Shown: positions 35,584 to 44,410 of the stretch, one piece after another
Layout of the letters: every line of letters starts with the position of its first letter
Numbering within the stretch: position 1 is the stretch's first letter
DNA from: Salinicola halophilus
Lineage (GTDB): Bacteria; Pseudomonadota; Gammaproteobacteria; Pseudomonadales; Halomonadaceae
Direction: 5' to 3'
Assembly (NCBI RefSeq): GCF_003206155.1
Contig: NZ_PZJV01000006.1
Span: forward strand, 589,925-653,924
DNA length: 64,000 bases
Made by a program: the position numbers and the translations under genes
Notes under the pieces: generated by a model
The model's input: the letters and a program-made list of their open reading frames with translations, nothing else
Database searches by the model: none
What the model was told of the DNA's origin: nothing

Positions 35584-36318
35584 TCAGCCGCGTTCGCCGG
35601 TCAGGCTGACGGGGCCCAGCGGGTATTCGACGTTGTGCTGATCGACCCAGTCGCGGAAGCTGGCGCGCGCGCCCGGGAAACCGACCATCTTCCACGACGC
35701 CATGTGCTTGTTGCCGCCATGGATGGGATCGGCGAGATAGCCCTCCTTGGTGTTCGAGAGCAGGCTTGCGAAGAATTCGGAGGCCTCGAGCTTCTGCGTC
35801 TCGCCCAGACTCGCGAAATCCACGTCGTTGGCTTCCAGCGCCTGCAGTACGCGATCCTGGGCATCGCCATCGAGCTGCTCGAAACGCTTGCCATGCTGCT
35901 GCTGGCAGTACGCTTGCGTCATCGCGATGCCTTTCTGGTAGACCTCGCGCGGCGTGTAGGGGTACTGAAAACCGAGGTCGGGCGAGCCGTCGAGAACGTA
36001 GGGGCCTTCCATGTACCAGCGCTCGGCGTGGCCGTACGGGGAGTCCATCTGTCCGTCGATGAAGATCGGTACGTTGGTATCGAGCGCACCCGGGCCCTTG
36101 CCGGCGGATTCGCCGGGAATCAATCGATCGCAGGCGGCGAGCAGGAACGACCACTCGTCGTCGCTGAAGAACGCGGGCTGATAGTCGCCGAGGTTCGGGG
36201 CCGGTTCGTCCGCGCTGGCGGTGAGGGAAACGCCGCCGGTCAGGCTGACGGCGGGGATCATCATGAAAGAGTTGCGGAGAAACGCGCGCCGCGAGGCGTT
36301 GTCAGGCTGAGACGCCAT
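35584..36318 (-). CDS. Gluconate 2-dehydrogenase subunit 3 (gamma), Tat-exported
   Basis: A 244-residue small subunit. The Tat signal is NASRRAFLRNSFMMIPAVSLTGGVS, and the mature domain contains DDEWSFLLAACDRLIPGE and a long helical region ending in WVDQHNVEYPLGP. These subunits chaperone and export the GMC flavoprotein. It is the first gene of the three-gene operon, with AAGGAC about 11 bases before its ATG. Confidence 0.9.
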   Translation of the reverse strand: MASQPDNASRRAFLRNSFMMIPAVSLTGGVSLTASADEPAPNLGDYQPAFFSDDEWSFLLAACDRLIPGESAGKGPGALDTNVPIFIDGQMDSPYGHAERWYMEGPYVLDGSPDLGFQYPYTPREVYQKGIAMTQAYCQQQHGKRFEQLDGDAQDRVLQALEANDVDFASLGETQKLEASEFFASLLSNTKEGYLADPIHGGNKHMASWKMVGFPGARASFRDWVDQHNVEYPLGPVSLTGERG

Positions 36319-36691
36319 GAAAAATATGTCCTTCTAGTCGACGGTCTGGGTCGGGTGCAGCTCGGGCCTGGGCGCGGACGAACGCCGAGCGATGTGCCCG
36401 TGATGACGCATCGAATTCGCGCGACGCCGATGACGACGATGGCGCCGATAGTAAGCAGGCAAATCGGTACCAAGCTACGGGGCGCTACTTTAGTCTAAAT
36501 CGATGGTTTTTGGCTATGAGCGAGATAGAAGAACTGATGGTCAGCAACGCCTGACGCGGTAGCGCAGCATCGAGAGGTGTCATACGAGAAAGGCGAGATA
36601 GGACAGGGCACCGGTGAGCGTGGGAAAACCGAAAACGCCCTTGAAGCGCCCGTTAGGCAGGGATAAGCGATACGTCATTGAGCGGGAGGAC
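36319..36691. other. Gene-poor interval upstream of the dehydrogenase operon
   Basis: 373 bases without a supported gene. It must hold the dehydrogenase-operon promoter; AT-rich bases around 36485-36530 are the likeliest place. A 32-codon minus-strand frame at 36580-36678 (starts MTYRLSLPNG) directly follows the YkvA gene but has no ribosome-binding site, so I do not call it. Confidence 0.4.
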
Positions 36692-37141
36692 TTACGCCCC
36701 GGCTGGCCACCAGCGTTTTAGCACCTCATCGGCCTGGCGTTTGACGTCCTCGTCGATATAGATCGAGACGGCAACGAGCGCCGCGGCCAGCACGCTGGCG
36801 TCGTCGGCGTAACCCACGCCGAGGACGAAATCGGGAATCGCATCCAGCGGGGAGATGAAATAGCCGAGCGCACCGATGATGGTGGACTTGGCCCAGAGGG
36901 GGGCATCGGGGCGCTTGAGCACGAAGTAGAGCTGCAGCGCCTTGCGTACGAGTTCTTGGCCGGCGCGACTGCCGAAGCGAGCGAGCTTGCGCCAGAAGCG
37001 CTCATCGCTGAAGGCACCGCGGTGTACACCCAGTGTCTCTTCGCCCAGCGGATCGGTGACGACAGAAGGGACGCCGTCCTGGGGCAGGGCAGTGACGTCG
37101 TCGTGGTCGACATCGCGGGTGGGGCGAAAAAGTCGTTTCAT
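36692..37141 (-). CDS. YkvA/DUF1232 family protein
   Basis: A 149-residue protein whose C-terminal half carries the DUF1232 core: APLWAKSTIIGALGYFISPLDAIPDFVLGVGYADDASVLAAALVAV. This is a helical hairpin with the invariant SPLDAIPD, probably membrane-associated. The N-terminal 50 residues are acidic and specific to this lineage. GGAG sits 7 bases before the ATG. Function unknown for the whole family. Confidence 0.85.
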   Translation of the reverse strand: MKRLFRPTRDVDHDDVTALPQDGVPSVVTDPLGEETLGVHRGAFSDERFWRKLARFGSRAGQELVRKALQLYFVLKRPDAPLWAKSTIIGALGYFISPLDAIPDFVLGVGYADDASVLAAALVAVSIYIDEDVKRQADEVLKRWWPAGA

Positions 37142-37235
37142 GATCGGGCTCCGTCGTTGCGGGCAGTCCCGACAGTCTAATCAGGGGGCCGGCCGGCGCC
37201 CAGCGTGCCGGCCGGTATCGACGCGATGCGTTCGA

Positions 37236-37511
37236 TCAGGCAGTGCGACCGCCGTCGAAATCGATCTCCAGGCGGATCCGCGAGTTCAGCGGCAGATTGA
37301 CCAGGTTGAGCGCATGCTCGGTCATCTTGCGAATCAGCGCTTCGTAGTCTTCGCCGCCGTTTTGCTTGATCTCTTTGACCTGGTTTTCGGAGAGATTCTC
37401 GCTGCCGAGATAGTTCTTCGCGCTCTTGCGCAGCGCATCGCCCGTCTCGCCACCGGCGAGCTGGTGGAATTCGTCGGCGCCCATGCCGTCGTTGTGAATC
37501 AGGATTTCCAT
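37236..37511 (-). CDS. Small acidic protein, 91 residues, unknown
   Basis: Has a strong ribosome-binding site (AAGGAG, 8 bases before ATG) and ordinary codon use, so it is probably real. The product begins MEILIHNDGMGADEFHQLAGGETGDALRKSAK and contains no cysteine or membrane segment. Charged residues, mainly acidic, are spread throughout. A segment LNLVNLPLNSRIRLEIDFDGG near the end looks like two strands. I recognise no family. Confidence 0.65.
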   Translation of the reverse strand: MEILIHNDGMGADEFHQLAGGETGDALRKSAKNYLGSENLSENQVKEIKQNGGEDYEALIRKMTEHALNLVNLPLNSRIRLEIDFDGGRTA

Positions 37512-37778
37512 GTCATCGACTCCTTGTGAACGGGGCTGACGTGATCGCCAGCTCGGATCGCTTCCAACGATCTGAACTCAAAAGCTAGTCGCAACAGCGG
37601 GTTGGCACAAACTCCATCCTTTATGATTCGTCGATCATCCTGCGCCAGCCCAAGCGAACCGCCTCGCGATAACGATTGCCGCGCAGCCGGGTTTTGGCGA
37701 GGATCGTCGGCGGTGCCGGGTCCGGCGTTGCGTCGGCCACGCCGGTCGCCTGGCGACGCGCGATCACCCCGGCCGAAC

Positions 37779-37822
37779 GCCACGCCGATGACTGCTGGAG
37801 GCCACGCCGATGACTGCTGGAG
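37779..37822 (+). repeat. 22-base perfect tandem duplication at a translation start
   Basis: GCCACGCCGATGACTGCTGGAG occurs twice head to tail (37779-37800 and 37801-37822). Each copy carries an ATG and a GGAG. The first copy supplies GGAGG for the ATG at 37810, and the second supplies GGAG for a GTG at 37831. The two ATGs are in different frames. Confidence 0.9.
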
Positions 37823-38148
37823 AGAGTGACGTGTCACTGATTGCCGAGACCCCCGAGCCGCCTTACTACGCGGTCATTTTCACCTCGCTGATGAGCGATG
37901 ACCCGGAAGGCTACGAAGCGATGGCCGAGCGGATGCTGGCGCTGGCCAAGGAGCGGTCCGGCTTTCTTGGGTTGGAGTCGGCGCGGGAAGCGGTGGGTCT
38001 TACCGTCTCCTACTGGCGCGATCTCGAGGCGATCGCGAGCTGGAAGCAGGACATCGATCATCGTTACGCCCAGCGCCTGGGGCGCGAGCGCTGGTACGCG
38101 GCGTATCGAACGCGTATCGCTCGGGTCGAACGCGAGTATGGCCGCTAG
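37810..38148 (+). CDS. Antibiotic biosynthesis monooxygenase (ABM) domain protein
   Basis: A 112-residue dimeric ferredoxin-like fold protein. The ABM signature is [41 protein letters not shown] followed by [18 protein letters not shown], typical of YqjZ-like proteins. These include cofactor-free monooxygenases and haem-degrading relatives; the activity here is unknown. The start may be ATG 37810 or GTG 37831, both created by a tandem duplication. It ends 142 bases before pgm. Confidence 0.82.
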   Translation: MTAGESDVSLIAETPEPPYYAVIFTSLMSDDPEGYEAMAERMLALAKERSGFLGLESAREAVGLTVSYWRDLEAIASWKQDIDHRYAQRLGRERWYAAYRTRIARVEREYGR

Positions 38149-38290
38149 CGTCTGGCGATCTTGCCGCTGGCGGGGCGATAATGGTCTGCTACAGAGTCTC
38201 GGCCCCGTCGTGGCGCGTTTCATGCGGCCCGCGACGGCCCGCGGTCGATCGACCGCTTCGTCAACGCCCCGTCATCCCAAGGAACCCGTG

Positions 38291-39955
38291 ATGAGTATCG
38301 ACCCCCAAGCAGGACGCTTGCCCACCGAACAGAGCCTGGTCAACGTGCCGCGCCTGGTGGCGCGCTACTACAGCGAGCGACCGGACCCCAGCGACCCGGC
38401 TCAGCAGGTGGCCTTCGGCACCTCCGGGCATCGTGGCTCCTCGCTGAAGACGAGCTTCAACGAGTGGCACATCCTCGCCACGACCCAGGCGATCTGCGAC
38501 TACCGTCAGGCGCAGGGCATCACGGGCCCGCTCTACATCGGCATGGACACTCACGCACTCTCCGAGCCGGCGTTCGTCTCGGCGCTGGAAGTGCTCGCCG
38601 CCAACGGCGTCGACACCTGCATCGATGCAGGCGTCGAGGCGACCGGTTTCGATCCCGGCTACACGCCGACGCCGGCGATCTCCAACGCCATTCTGAGCCA
38701 CAACAAAGGGCGCAGCGACGGGCTGGCCGACGGCATCGTCATCACGCCGTCGCACAATCCGCCGGCGGATGGCGGCTTCAAGTACAACCCCACCAACGGC
38801 GGTCCGGCGGACACCGGCGTCACCAAGTGGATCCAGGAGCGCGCCAACGCGCTGCTCGAAACCGGGCTCAAAGGCGTGAAGCGCATCGACTACGCCGAGG
38901 CGCTCGCCGCGCCGACCACGCAGCGTTTCGACTACATCGAGCATTACGTGAGTGGACTGGACAAGGTCATCGACCTGGCCGCCATTCGGGATTCGGGGCT
39001 CAAGTTCGGCGTCGACCCGCTGGGCGGCGCCGGCGTGCACTACTGGCCGCGTATCGCCGAAAAGTACGACCTACCGCTGGAGGTGATCTCCACCACCGTC
39101 GATCCGACCTTCCGCTTCATGCGCGTCGACTGGGACGGCAAGATCCGGATGGACTGCTCTTCGCCCTACGCCATGGCCGGACTGATCGAGAACAAGGATC
39201 GCTTCGACGTCTCGTTTGCCTGCGACACCGATCACGACCGCCACGGCATCGTCGCGCGCTCGACGGGCCTGCTGAATCCCAACCACTATCTCGCCGTCGC
39301 CATCGAGTATCTCTTCAATCATCGCCCCGACTGGGACGCGAAAGCGGGGATCGGCAAGACGCTGGTGTCGTCGTCGATGATCGATTACGTCGCGGACGGC
39401 CTGGGACGGCCGGTGGTCGAGGTGCCTGTGGGCTTCAAGTGGTTCGTCGACGGCCTGATCGACGGCGGTCTCGGTTTCGGCGGCGAAGAGTCCGCCGGCG
39501 CGTCGTTCCTTACCCTCGACGGCAAGCCTTGGTCGACCGACAAGGACGGCATCATTCTGGGCCTGCTGGCCGCTGAGATCACTGCCGTCACCGGCCAGGA
39601 TCCGGGCGAGCGCTACCGGGCGCTCACCGAGCGCTACGGTTCACCGGTCTACGAGCGAGTCGACGCCCCGGCCAATCGTGAGCAGAAGGCGAAGCTGGGC
39701 AAGCTCTCGCCCGAGCAGGTGACTGCCGAGACGCTGGCCGGCCATCCGATCACCCGCAAGTTGACCGAAGCCCCCGGCAACGGCGCCGCCATCGGTGGCC
39801 TCAAGGTAGTGACCGACGCCGGCTGGTTCGCCGCGCGCCCCTCGGGGACCGAAGACGTCTACAAGATCTACGCTGAAAGCTTCGAAGGGCAGGCACACCT
39901 CGAGCGAATCCAGCAGGAAGCCAAGGCGCTGGTGGACGAGGTGCTGGCAGGCTGA
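38291..39955 (+). CDS. pgm: Phosphoglucomutase (alpha-D-glucose phosphate-specific)
   Basis: A 554-residue enzyme interconverting glucose-1-phosphate and glucose-6-phosphate. It has the substrate loop [21 protein letters not shown], the phosphoserine loop [27 protein letters not shown], the metal loop [12 protein letters not shown], the sugar loop [13 protein letters not shown] and the phosphate-binding [17 protein letters not shown]. The start at 38291 has CAAGGAA upstream. Glucose-1-phosphate feeds NDP-glucose and glycogen, including ADP-glucose for glucosylglycerol synthesis, to which stpA nearby belongs. Confidence 0.96.
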   Translation: MSIDPQAGRLPTEQSLVNVPRLVARYYSERPDPSDPAQQVAFGTSGHRGSSLKTSFNEWHILATTQAICDYRQAQGITGPLYIGMDTHALSEPAFVSALEVLAANGVDTCIDAGVEATGFDPGYTPTPAISNAILSHNKGRSDGLADGIVITPSHNPPADGGFKYNPTNGGPADTGVTKWIQERANALLETGLKGVKRIDYAEALAAPTTQRFDYIEHYVSGLDKVIDLAAIRDSGLKFGVDPLGGAGVHYWPRIAEKYDLPLEVISTTVDPTFRFMRVDWDGKIRMDCSSPYAMAGLIENKDRFDVSFACDTDHDRHGIVARSTGLLNPNHYLAVAIEYLFNHRPDWDAKAGIGKTLVSSSMIDYVADGLGRPVVEVPVGFKWFVDGLIDGGLGFGGEESAGASFLTLDGKPWSTDKDGIILGLLAAEITAVTGQDPGERYRALTERYGSPVYERVDAPANREQKAKLGKLSPEQVTAETLAGHPITRKLTEAPGNGAAIGGLKVVTDAGWFAARPSGTEDVYKIYAESFEGQAHLERIQQEAKALVDEVLAG

Positions 39956-40016
39956 CGCCCCTGCGGCCGGCCGCGTCGTTTGTCGGCCATCTCCTACGCG
40001 TTCCTTCCGGTTTTCC

Positions 40017-40043
40017 TACAGTTTCATGCCTTTTGGGCGATAT
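40017..40043 (+). promoter_or_regulatory. Sigma-28 (FliA)-like promoter of the Cache chemoreceptor
   Basis: TACAGTTT, then exactly 11 bases, then GGCGATAT. The consensus is TAAAGTTT-N11-GCCGATAA (7 of 8 and 6 of 8 matches). It lies 57 bases before the start codon. Confidence 0.65.
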
Positions 40044-40054
40044 CCGCTTAACTC

Positions 40055-40077
40055 GCCGGCGACATCATGTCGCCGGC
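40055..40077 (+). other. Perfect hairpin in the chemoreceptor 5' leader
   Basis: GCCGGCGACA / TGTCGCCGGC (10 base pairs) with a TCA loop and no T-run. It begins 12 bases after the sigma-28-like -10 element, so it would form near the mRNA 5' end and could stabilise it. Confidence 0.6.
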
Positions 40078-40099
40078 TGCGTTCTCGCGGAGATGTCGC

Positions 40100-42253
40100 A
40101 TGCACTTCAAATCCATTCGTACCTCAGTGGCGCTACTGGTCGGCGGTTCCATCGCGCTAGTGGTGGTGGCGCTGGTGGGGTACGCCTTTTTCGCGGATGC
40201 GCGCTCCCAAGCGCTGGTCGATACGCGCACGCAGTCGCTGATCGGTACCAGCATGCGAGAACGACTGAACGCGGTGGCCGATCGCGAAGCGACGAGCATC
40301 GAGGCGCGACTCGATAGCGCGCTGGCCCTGGCGCGTGGGCTCGCCAATACCAATGCACTGATGGGCGAGAGCGACGATGACGGCCGGCAGCGACTGATTC
40401 TCGGCCGCGGTGAGCTCTCCAACCTTGTTCGCCAGCGGGTGGTCGACAATCCCGATCTGCTCGACGCGTTCATCGGCTGGGAGCCCGACGCCTTCGGCAG
40501 CGACCGCTACTACACAGGACGCGAGGACGAGGGGTTCGGCGAGGACGGCCGCTTCATGCCGTGGTGGTATCGAGACGATAACGGCGACGTCGCGGTGCTG
40601 AGTCTAGGGAACTCGATGGAGAGCGAGGCGCTCACTTCCGACGGTATTCGAGAGGGCGAGTATTACCTTTGCCCGAGAGAGACGCTCGAAACCTGTATCG
40701 TCGACCCGCACCCTTTCGACTATGGCGGCGAGACGCTGATGGTCACCTCGTTCAACGTGCCGATTCTGGTCGACGGCGAGTTTCGCGGCGTCGCCGGGGT
40801 CGATCTCTCGGTCGACTTCGTGCAGTCGCTGCTGAGCGAGGCCAGCCAGTCGCTGTATGACGGCGCCGGCGACTGGTCGCTGATCGCCCCCGGCGGCGTG
40901 GTCACCGCCGATACCCGGAGTCCCGATGCCATTGGTGAGGCGGCAGTCGATCGGCTCGCGCCCGAAGGCCTCGAACGTCTAACCCGTGCGCAGGGCGGGC
41001 AGACGATCCTGGAGTCCGTCGACGGCCAGATCGAGATGCTCTGGCCCTTCACCGTCGGCGAGACCGGCGCGCCCTGGGTGCTGACGATCCGTCTGCCCGA
41101 GGCCGTGGTCATGGCGGGTCTGTTCGATATGCGCGACCAGCTCGACGATCAGCGTCAGGCCAATACGCTGGCGATGCTGGCGGTCGGTGCCGTGGTCATC
41201 GCGCTCGGTCTGGTACTCGCTTGGCTCCTCGGCAGCAGCGTTTCCCGGCCGCTGGCACGGCTCGCCGAGCGGATGCGCGAGATCGCCTCCGGCGACGGCG
41301 ATCTCACTCAGCGTTTGCCGGTGCGTGGGCGCAACGAGAGCGCCGAACTCGCGATCCAGTTCAACGCCTTCGCCGAGAAGATGCACGGGGTCATGCTCGG
41401 CGTGCGAGCGAGCAGTGAAACGGTGCGCGGCGCCTCCCAAGAGATCGCCAGCGGCAGTCAGGATCTCTCCCAGCGCACCGAGGAGATGGCAGCAAGCCTG
41501 CAGCAGACCTCGGCCTCGATGGAGGAGCTCACCAGCACGGTCGAGCACACCGCCCAGTCCGCGCGCCAGGTGGACCGGCTGTCGGACTCCGCCACCGAAG
41601 CCGCCCGTCGCGGCGGTGAGGTGGTCGCCGGGGTGGTCGAGACGATGGATGACATCGATGCCTCGTCGCGCCAGATCGCCGAGATCGTCACCACCATGAA
41701 CGGCATCGCGTTTCAGACCAATCTGCTGGCGCTCAACGCCTCGGTGGAGGCAGCACGTGCCGGTGAGCAGGGGCGCGGATTCGCGGTGGTGGCCGACGAG
41801 GTGAGAAAGCTGGCCGGGCGCAGCGCCGAGGCCTCCCAGCAGATTCAGGCGCTGGTCGAGAGCGCCTCCGGCCGGACCCGGCTCGGCGCCGAGCGCGCCC
41901 GTCAGGCGGGTGCCGCCATGGACGAGATCGTGGCGAGCATCACCCGGGTGACCGACGTGCTCGGCGAGATCACCGCGGCGACGACGGAGCAGAGTCAGGG
42001 GATCGGGCAGGTCAATCAGGCGGTTGTCGAGATCGACAGCGTCACCCAGCAGAACGCGGCCATGGTGCAGCAGACGGCGACGGCGGCCGCTTCGCTGGAG
42101 CAGGAAGCGCGCCGACTGGCGCAGACCGTCGGCGCGTTCAAGCTGGCGGGTCGTGAGGTCGGAAACGCCGGCGATCAGGGCCCGGGCGCGAGCGGTTCAG
42201 CGCTGGCGCCTCCGGCACGCTCTCCCCGTCGGGCCACATCGACCGCGTTCTGA
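40100..42253 (+). CDS. Methyl-accepting chemotaxis protein with periplasmic Cache-type sensor
   Basis: A 717-residue receptor. Transmembrane helix 1 is at about 9-31. The periplasmic double-Cache-like sensor at about 35-350 includes [12 protein letters not shown], the FMPWWYRD segment, and [23 protein letters not shown]. Helix 2 is at about 357-379, HAMP at about 380-435, and the signalling hairpin with [39 protein letters not shown] at about 530-600. It ends TSTAF with no CheR-docking pentapeptide. GGAGATG precedes the ATG. Cache receptors typically bind amino acids or small carboxylates; the ligand is unknown. Confidence 0.93.
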   Translation: MHFKSIRTSVALLVGGSIALVVVALVGYAFFADARSQALVDTRTQSLIGTSMRERLNAVADREATSIEARLDSALALARGLANTNALMGESDDDGRQRLILGRGELSNLVRQRVVDNPDLLDAFIGWEPDAFGSDRYYTGREDEGFGEDGRFMPWWYRDDNGDVAVLSLGNSMESEALTSDGIREGEYYLCPRETLETCIVDPHPFDYGGETLMVTSFNVPILVDGEFRGVAGVDLSVDFVQSLLSEASQSLYDGAGDWSLIAPGGVVTADTRSPDAIGEAAVDRLAPEGLERLTRAQGGQTILESVDGQIEMLWPFTVGETGAPWVLTIRLPEAVVMAGLFDMRDQLDDQRQANTLAMLAVGAVVIALGLVLAWLLGSSVSRPLARLAERMREIASGDGDLTQRLPVRGRNESAELAIQFNAFAEKMHGVMLGVRASSETVRGASQEIASGSQDLSQRTEEMAASLQQTSASMEELTSTVEHTAQSARQVDRLSDSATEAARRGGEVVAGVVETMDDIDASSRQIAEIVTTMNGIAFQTNLLALNASVEAARAGEQGRGFAVVADEVRKLAGRSAEASQQIQALVESASGRTRLGAERARQAGAAMDEIVASITRVTDVLGEITAATTEQSQGIGQVNQAVVEIDSVTQQNAAMVQQTATAAASLEQEARRLAQTVGAFKLAGREVGNAGDQGPGASGSALAPPARSPRRATSTAF

Positions 42254-42264
42254 CGCGGCGTGTC

Positions 42265-43548
42265 TCAAGACGTTCGCTGAGTGCGGCGGTGCGCCAGCTC
42301 GCAGAAGAAGTCGACGTACTCGTCGTGACCGCCGGGAAAGAGTGCGTCGAGCTTGAGCGGATCGTCGGCATCGGTGATGCCCGCAAGCCCCGGCCAGACC
42401 TCCTCCGACGTTTCGGCGCGGCGCAATCGCGCGGCGTCGAGGCCGGGACGCTGCACCTCGCCACCGCTGCTGTCGACATAGAGCACCCGGTTGCCGCTGT
42501 CGAAAATCTCTCCCAGACGCTGGATCAGCGTCAGAAAGCCGCGGTCGCTGCCGCCGCGACGATGCGCGTCGTCCTCCCCGAGCGATGAAGTGACGGTATC
42601 GCCGACGCCAACGAGCGTCGGCATTCGTGCCGGGTCGAAACGCTCGCGGGCGAGTGCGACCAGGCCGTCGATGTCCGTTGGCGCTTCGCGGGCGTTGAAC
42701 GTCTCCCCCAGCGGATAGTGCCCGGTATGGCGGTAGTAGTAGCGGTTGAGGATGACCAGCACGCCCGCCTCCTTCACCGCCCCGCGCAGCATCAGTTGAA
42801 AATCCGTCGTTCCCGCCTGTCGCTCGTCACCTTCCAGCAGTCGCTCGCCGCCGTTCTCGTCACGCCCGGCGTTGGGCGCGTAGTGCACGAAGAAGGCGTC
42901 ATCGAGTCCCGCGTCGGCGGCTCTCTCGCGCGTTTGTCGAAGGAAGATGGCGACATCGCGCTGCAGCGCTCGGTAGCGCTCGGGCGCGTCTCGCCAGTAG
43001 CGGCGGAAGACGTTGAGGTTGAGCGTCGGCGAGGCGAGGTTGTCGAGCACGGCACTATCGATCAGCTCGCGGCGGGTGTCGACGTCGATGGCGTCCGGGG
43101 CCTGGCTCAGGCGGGCGTCGAGGAAGTCCTTGGCACGGACGATGAAGTCGTCGAGAAAGGCGAGTTCGGCCTCTTCGACACCGGGATGGGAGACGGCGCC
43201 GCTGCGCGTCTGCCACTGCACGCCGCCGGCGGCCAGCCCCGGCAGGTAGCGGCCTGCTGCACTTTCCCCCAGCGTCGCTTCGACGATGCCGTTCACGCCC
43301 CGTCGGCCGATGTGCTCGCCGTTGGTCAGCACGAAGAAGTGTCCGTCGAGCTTAGCGGCGGCATCCAGATAGCGCCGCTCGAGCGTGCGGGTCAGCGGGT
43401 CGTCCACCAGGCCCATGCAGACGCCGTCCAGATCCTGGATGATCAGCAGCTCGTCGAGTGCGACGAGAGACGCGAGCAGCGAGGCGTGATCCAGCGAGAA
43501 CGGAGCGCGCGGCGCGGCGGGGGACGAGTCGGGAGTCGAAGTGGTCAT
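42265..43548 (-). CDS. stpA: Glucosylglycerol-3-phosphate phosphatase
   Basis: A 427-residue phosphatase that dephosphorylates glucosylglycerol phosphate to the osmolyte glucosylglycerol. It follows cyanobacterial StpA closely: IIQDLDGVCMGLVDDPL (HAD-like nucleophile), VLTNGEHIGRRGVNGIVE, LPGLAAGGVQWQ, SHPGVEEAELAFL, FFVHYAPNAGRDENGG, LMLRGAVKEAGVLVILNRYYY, LVGVGDTVTSSLGED and FPGGHDEYVDFF. The start at 43548 puts APFSLDHASL at the N-terminus as in relatives; no clear ribosome-binding site is seen. The partner synthase GgpS is not in the window. It converges on the Cache chemoreceptor gene with only 11 bases between. Confidence 0.9.
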   Translation of the reverse strand: MTTSTPDSSPAAPRAPFSLDHASLLASLVALDELLIIQDLDGVCMGLVDDPLTRTLERRYLDAAAKLDGHFFVLTNGEHIGRRGVNGIVEATLGESAAGRYLPGLAAGGVQWQTRSGAVSHPGVEEAELAFLDDFIVRAKDFLDARLSQAPDAIDVDTRRELIDSAVLDNLASPTLNLNVFRRYWRDAPERYRALQRDVAIFLRQTRERAADAGLDDAFFVHYAPNAGRDENGGERLLEGDERQAGTTDFQLMLRGAVKEAGVLVILNRYYYRHTGHYPLGETFNAREAPTDIDGLVALARERFDPARMPTLVGVGDTVTSSLGEDDAHRRGGSDRGFLTLIQRLGEIFDSGNRVLYVDSSGGEVQRPGLDAARLRRAETSEEVWPGLAGITDADDPLKLDALFPGGHDEYVDFFCELAHRRTQRTS

Positions 43549-43714
43549 GGCGAAGAGTATAGCGATCTCGACACCGGCGGCGAGGTCTGACCGATTCGCC
43601 AACGCCTGCCGGTTTGCTCGTGCGTCGGGCCGCGACTAGTCTCAGAGAGTCGACGCACGAGCCGTCGACGGCTCGCGTCGGGACGCCGCGAGAAAGCCAC
43701 AGGAGGAGGCAGCT

Positions 43715-44203
43715 ATGTCCAGTCCGGAGCACAAGCAGAAGATTTGGGACCTGATCAAGGAGATCAAGGTCGGCATGCTGGTCACGCTGGATGACGGCGT
43801 GCCGCGCGCACGGCCGATGCATCTGGTCCAGGACGCCTACGACGGGACGCTCTGGTTCTATACCAAGCGCAGCGCCGAGAAATCCTTCGAAGCCGAAGAG
43901 GATCGCGACGTCTGCATCACCTTTTCGGAGCAGAAGGACGGCACCTACGTGTCGATGTCCGGCAAGGCGCGCCTGCGCAGCGACAGCGAACTGATCGACA
44001 AGTACTGGAACCCGTTCGTCGCCGCTTGGTTCGACGGCGGTCGCGACGATCCCGACATCGCGATCATGGAGATCGATATCGACTTCGGTGAGCACTGGAA
44101 GTCCAAGGAGAGCAAGGCATTCCAGCTCTACGAGATCGCCAAGTCGAACGTCCAGAAAGGGCACAAGCCCGATATGGGCGAAAACGAGAAATTCGGCCAG
44201 TAA
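43715..44203 (+). CDS. Pyridoxamine 5'-phosphate oxidase-like flavin-binding stress protein
   Basis: A 162-residue split-barrel protein of the general-stress-protein-26 group. It shows VGMLVTLDDGVPRARPMHLVQ, GTLWFYTKRSAEKSFEAEEDRDVCITFSEQ, SMSGKARL and the C-terminal FGEHWKSKESKAFQLYE block. Relatives bind FMN, F420 or FAD; the substrate is unknown. A very strong site (AGGAGGAGG) precedes the ATG. A terminator follows at 44251-44278. Confidence 0.88.
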   Translation: MSSPEHKQKIWDLIKEIKVGMLVTLDDGVPRARPMHLVQDAYDGTLWFYTKRSAEKSFEAEEDRDVCITFSEQKDGTYVSMSGKARLRSDSELIDKYWNPFVAAWFDGGRDDPDIAIMEIDIDFGEHWKSKESKAFQLYEIAKSNVQKGHKPDMGENEKFGQ

Positions 44204-44250
44204 CGCCTCTGACGAAATCGGCGCAGAAAATCTGCGCCTGGCGTACTCGC

Positions 44251-44278
44251 GGCTCGCCCTTCAAGGGCGGGCCGTTTT
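44251..44278 (+). terminator. Terminator after the PNPOx-like gene
   Basis: GGCTCGCCCTT folds on AAGGGCGGGCC with one mismatch, then GTTTTGC follows. A second small stem, GGCGCAG-AAAAT-CTGCGCC, lies just before it (about 44219-44237). Confidence 0.7.
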
Positions 44279-44410
44279 GCGTCGTGGCGCCATCTTTCGG
44301 CGATGATGACTTCGACACGATGCGTATTTTCTGCATCCGCGGCAGGGGTCGTTGACAGACGGATCGCGAGTCGCGATAAAGAGTGCTCATTAGCGATACA
44401 GCGGCCCCCC

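Noticed and set aside
36580..36678. A 32-codon minus-strand frame (starts MTYRLSLPNG) after the YkvA gene
   Set aside because: No ribosome-binding site, short, and no recognised family; plausible but not supportable.
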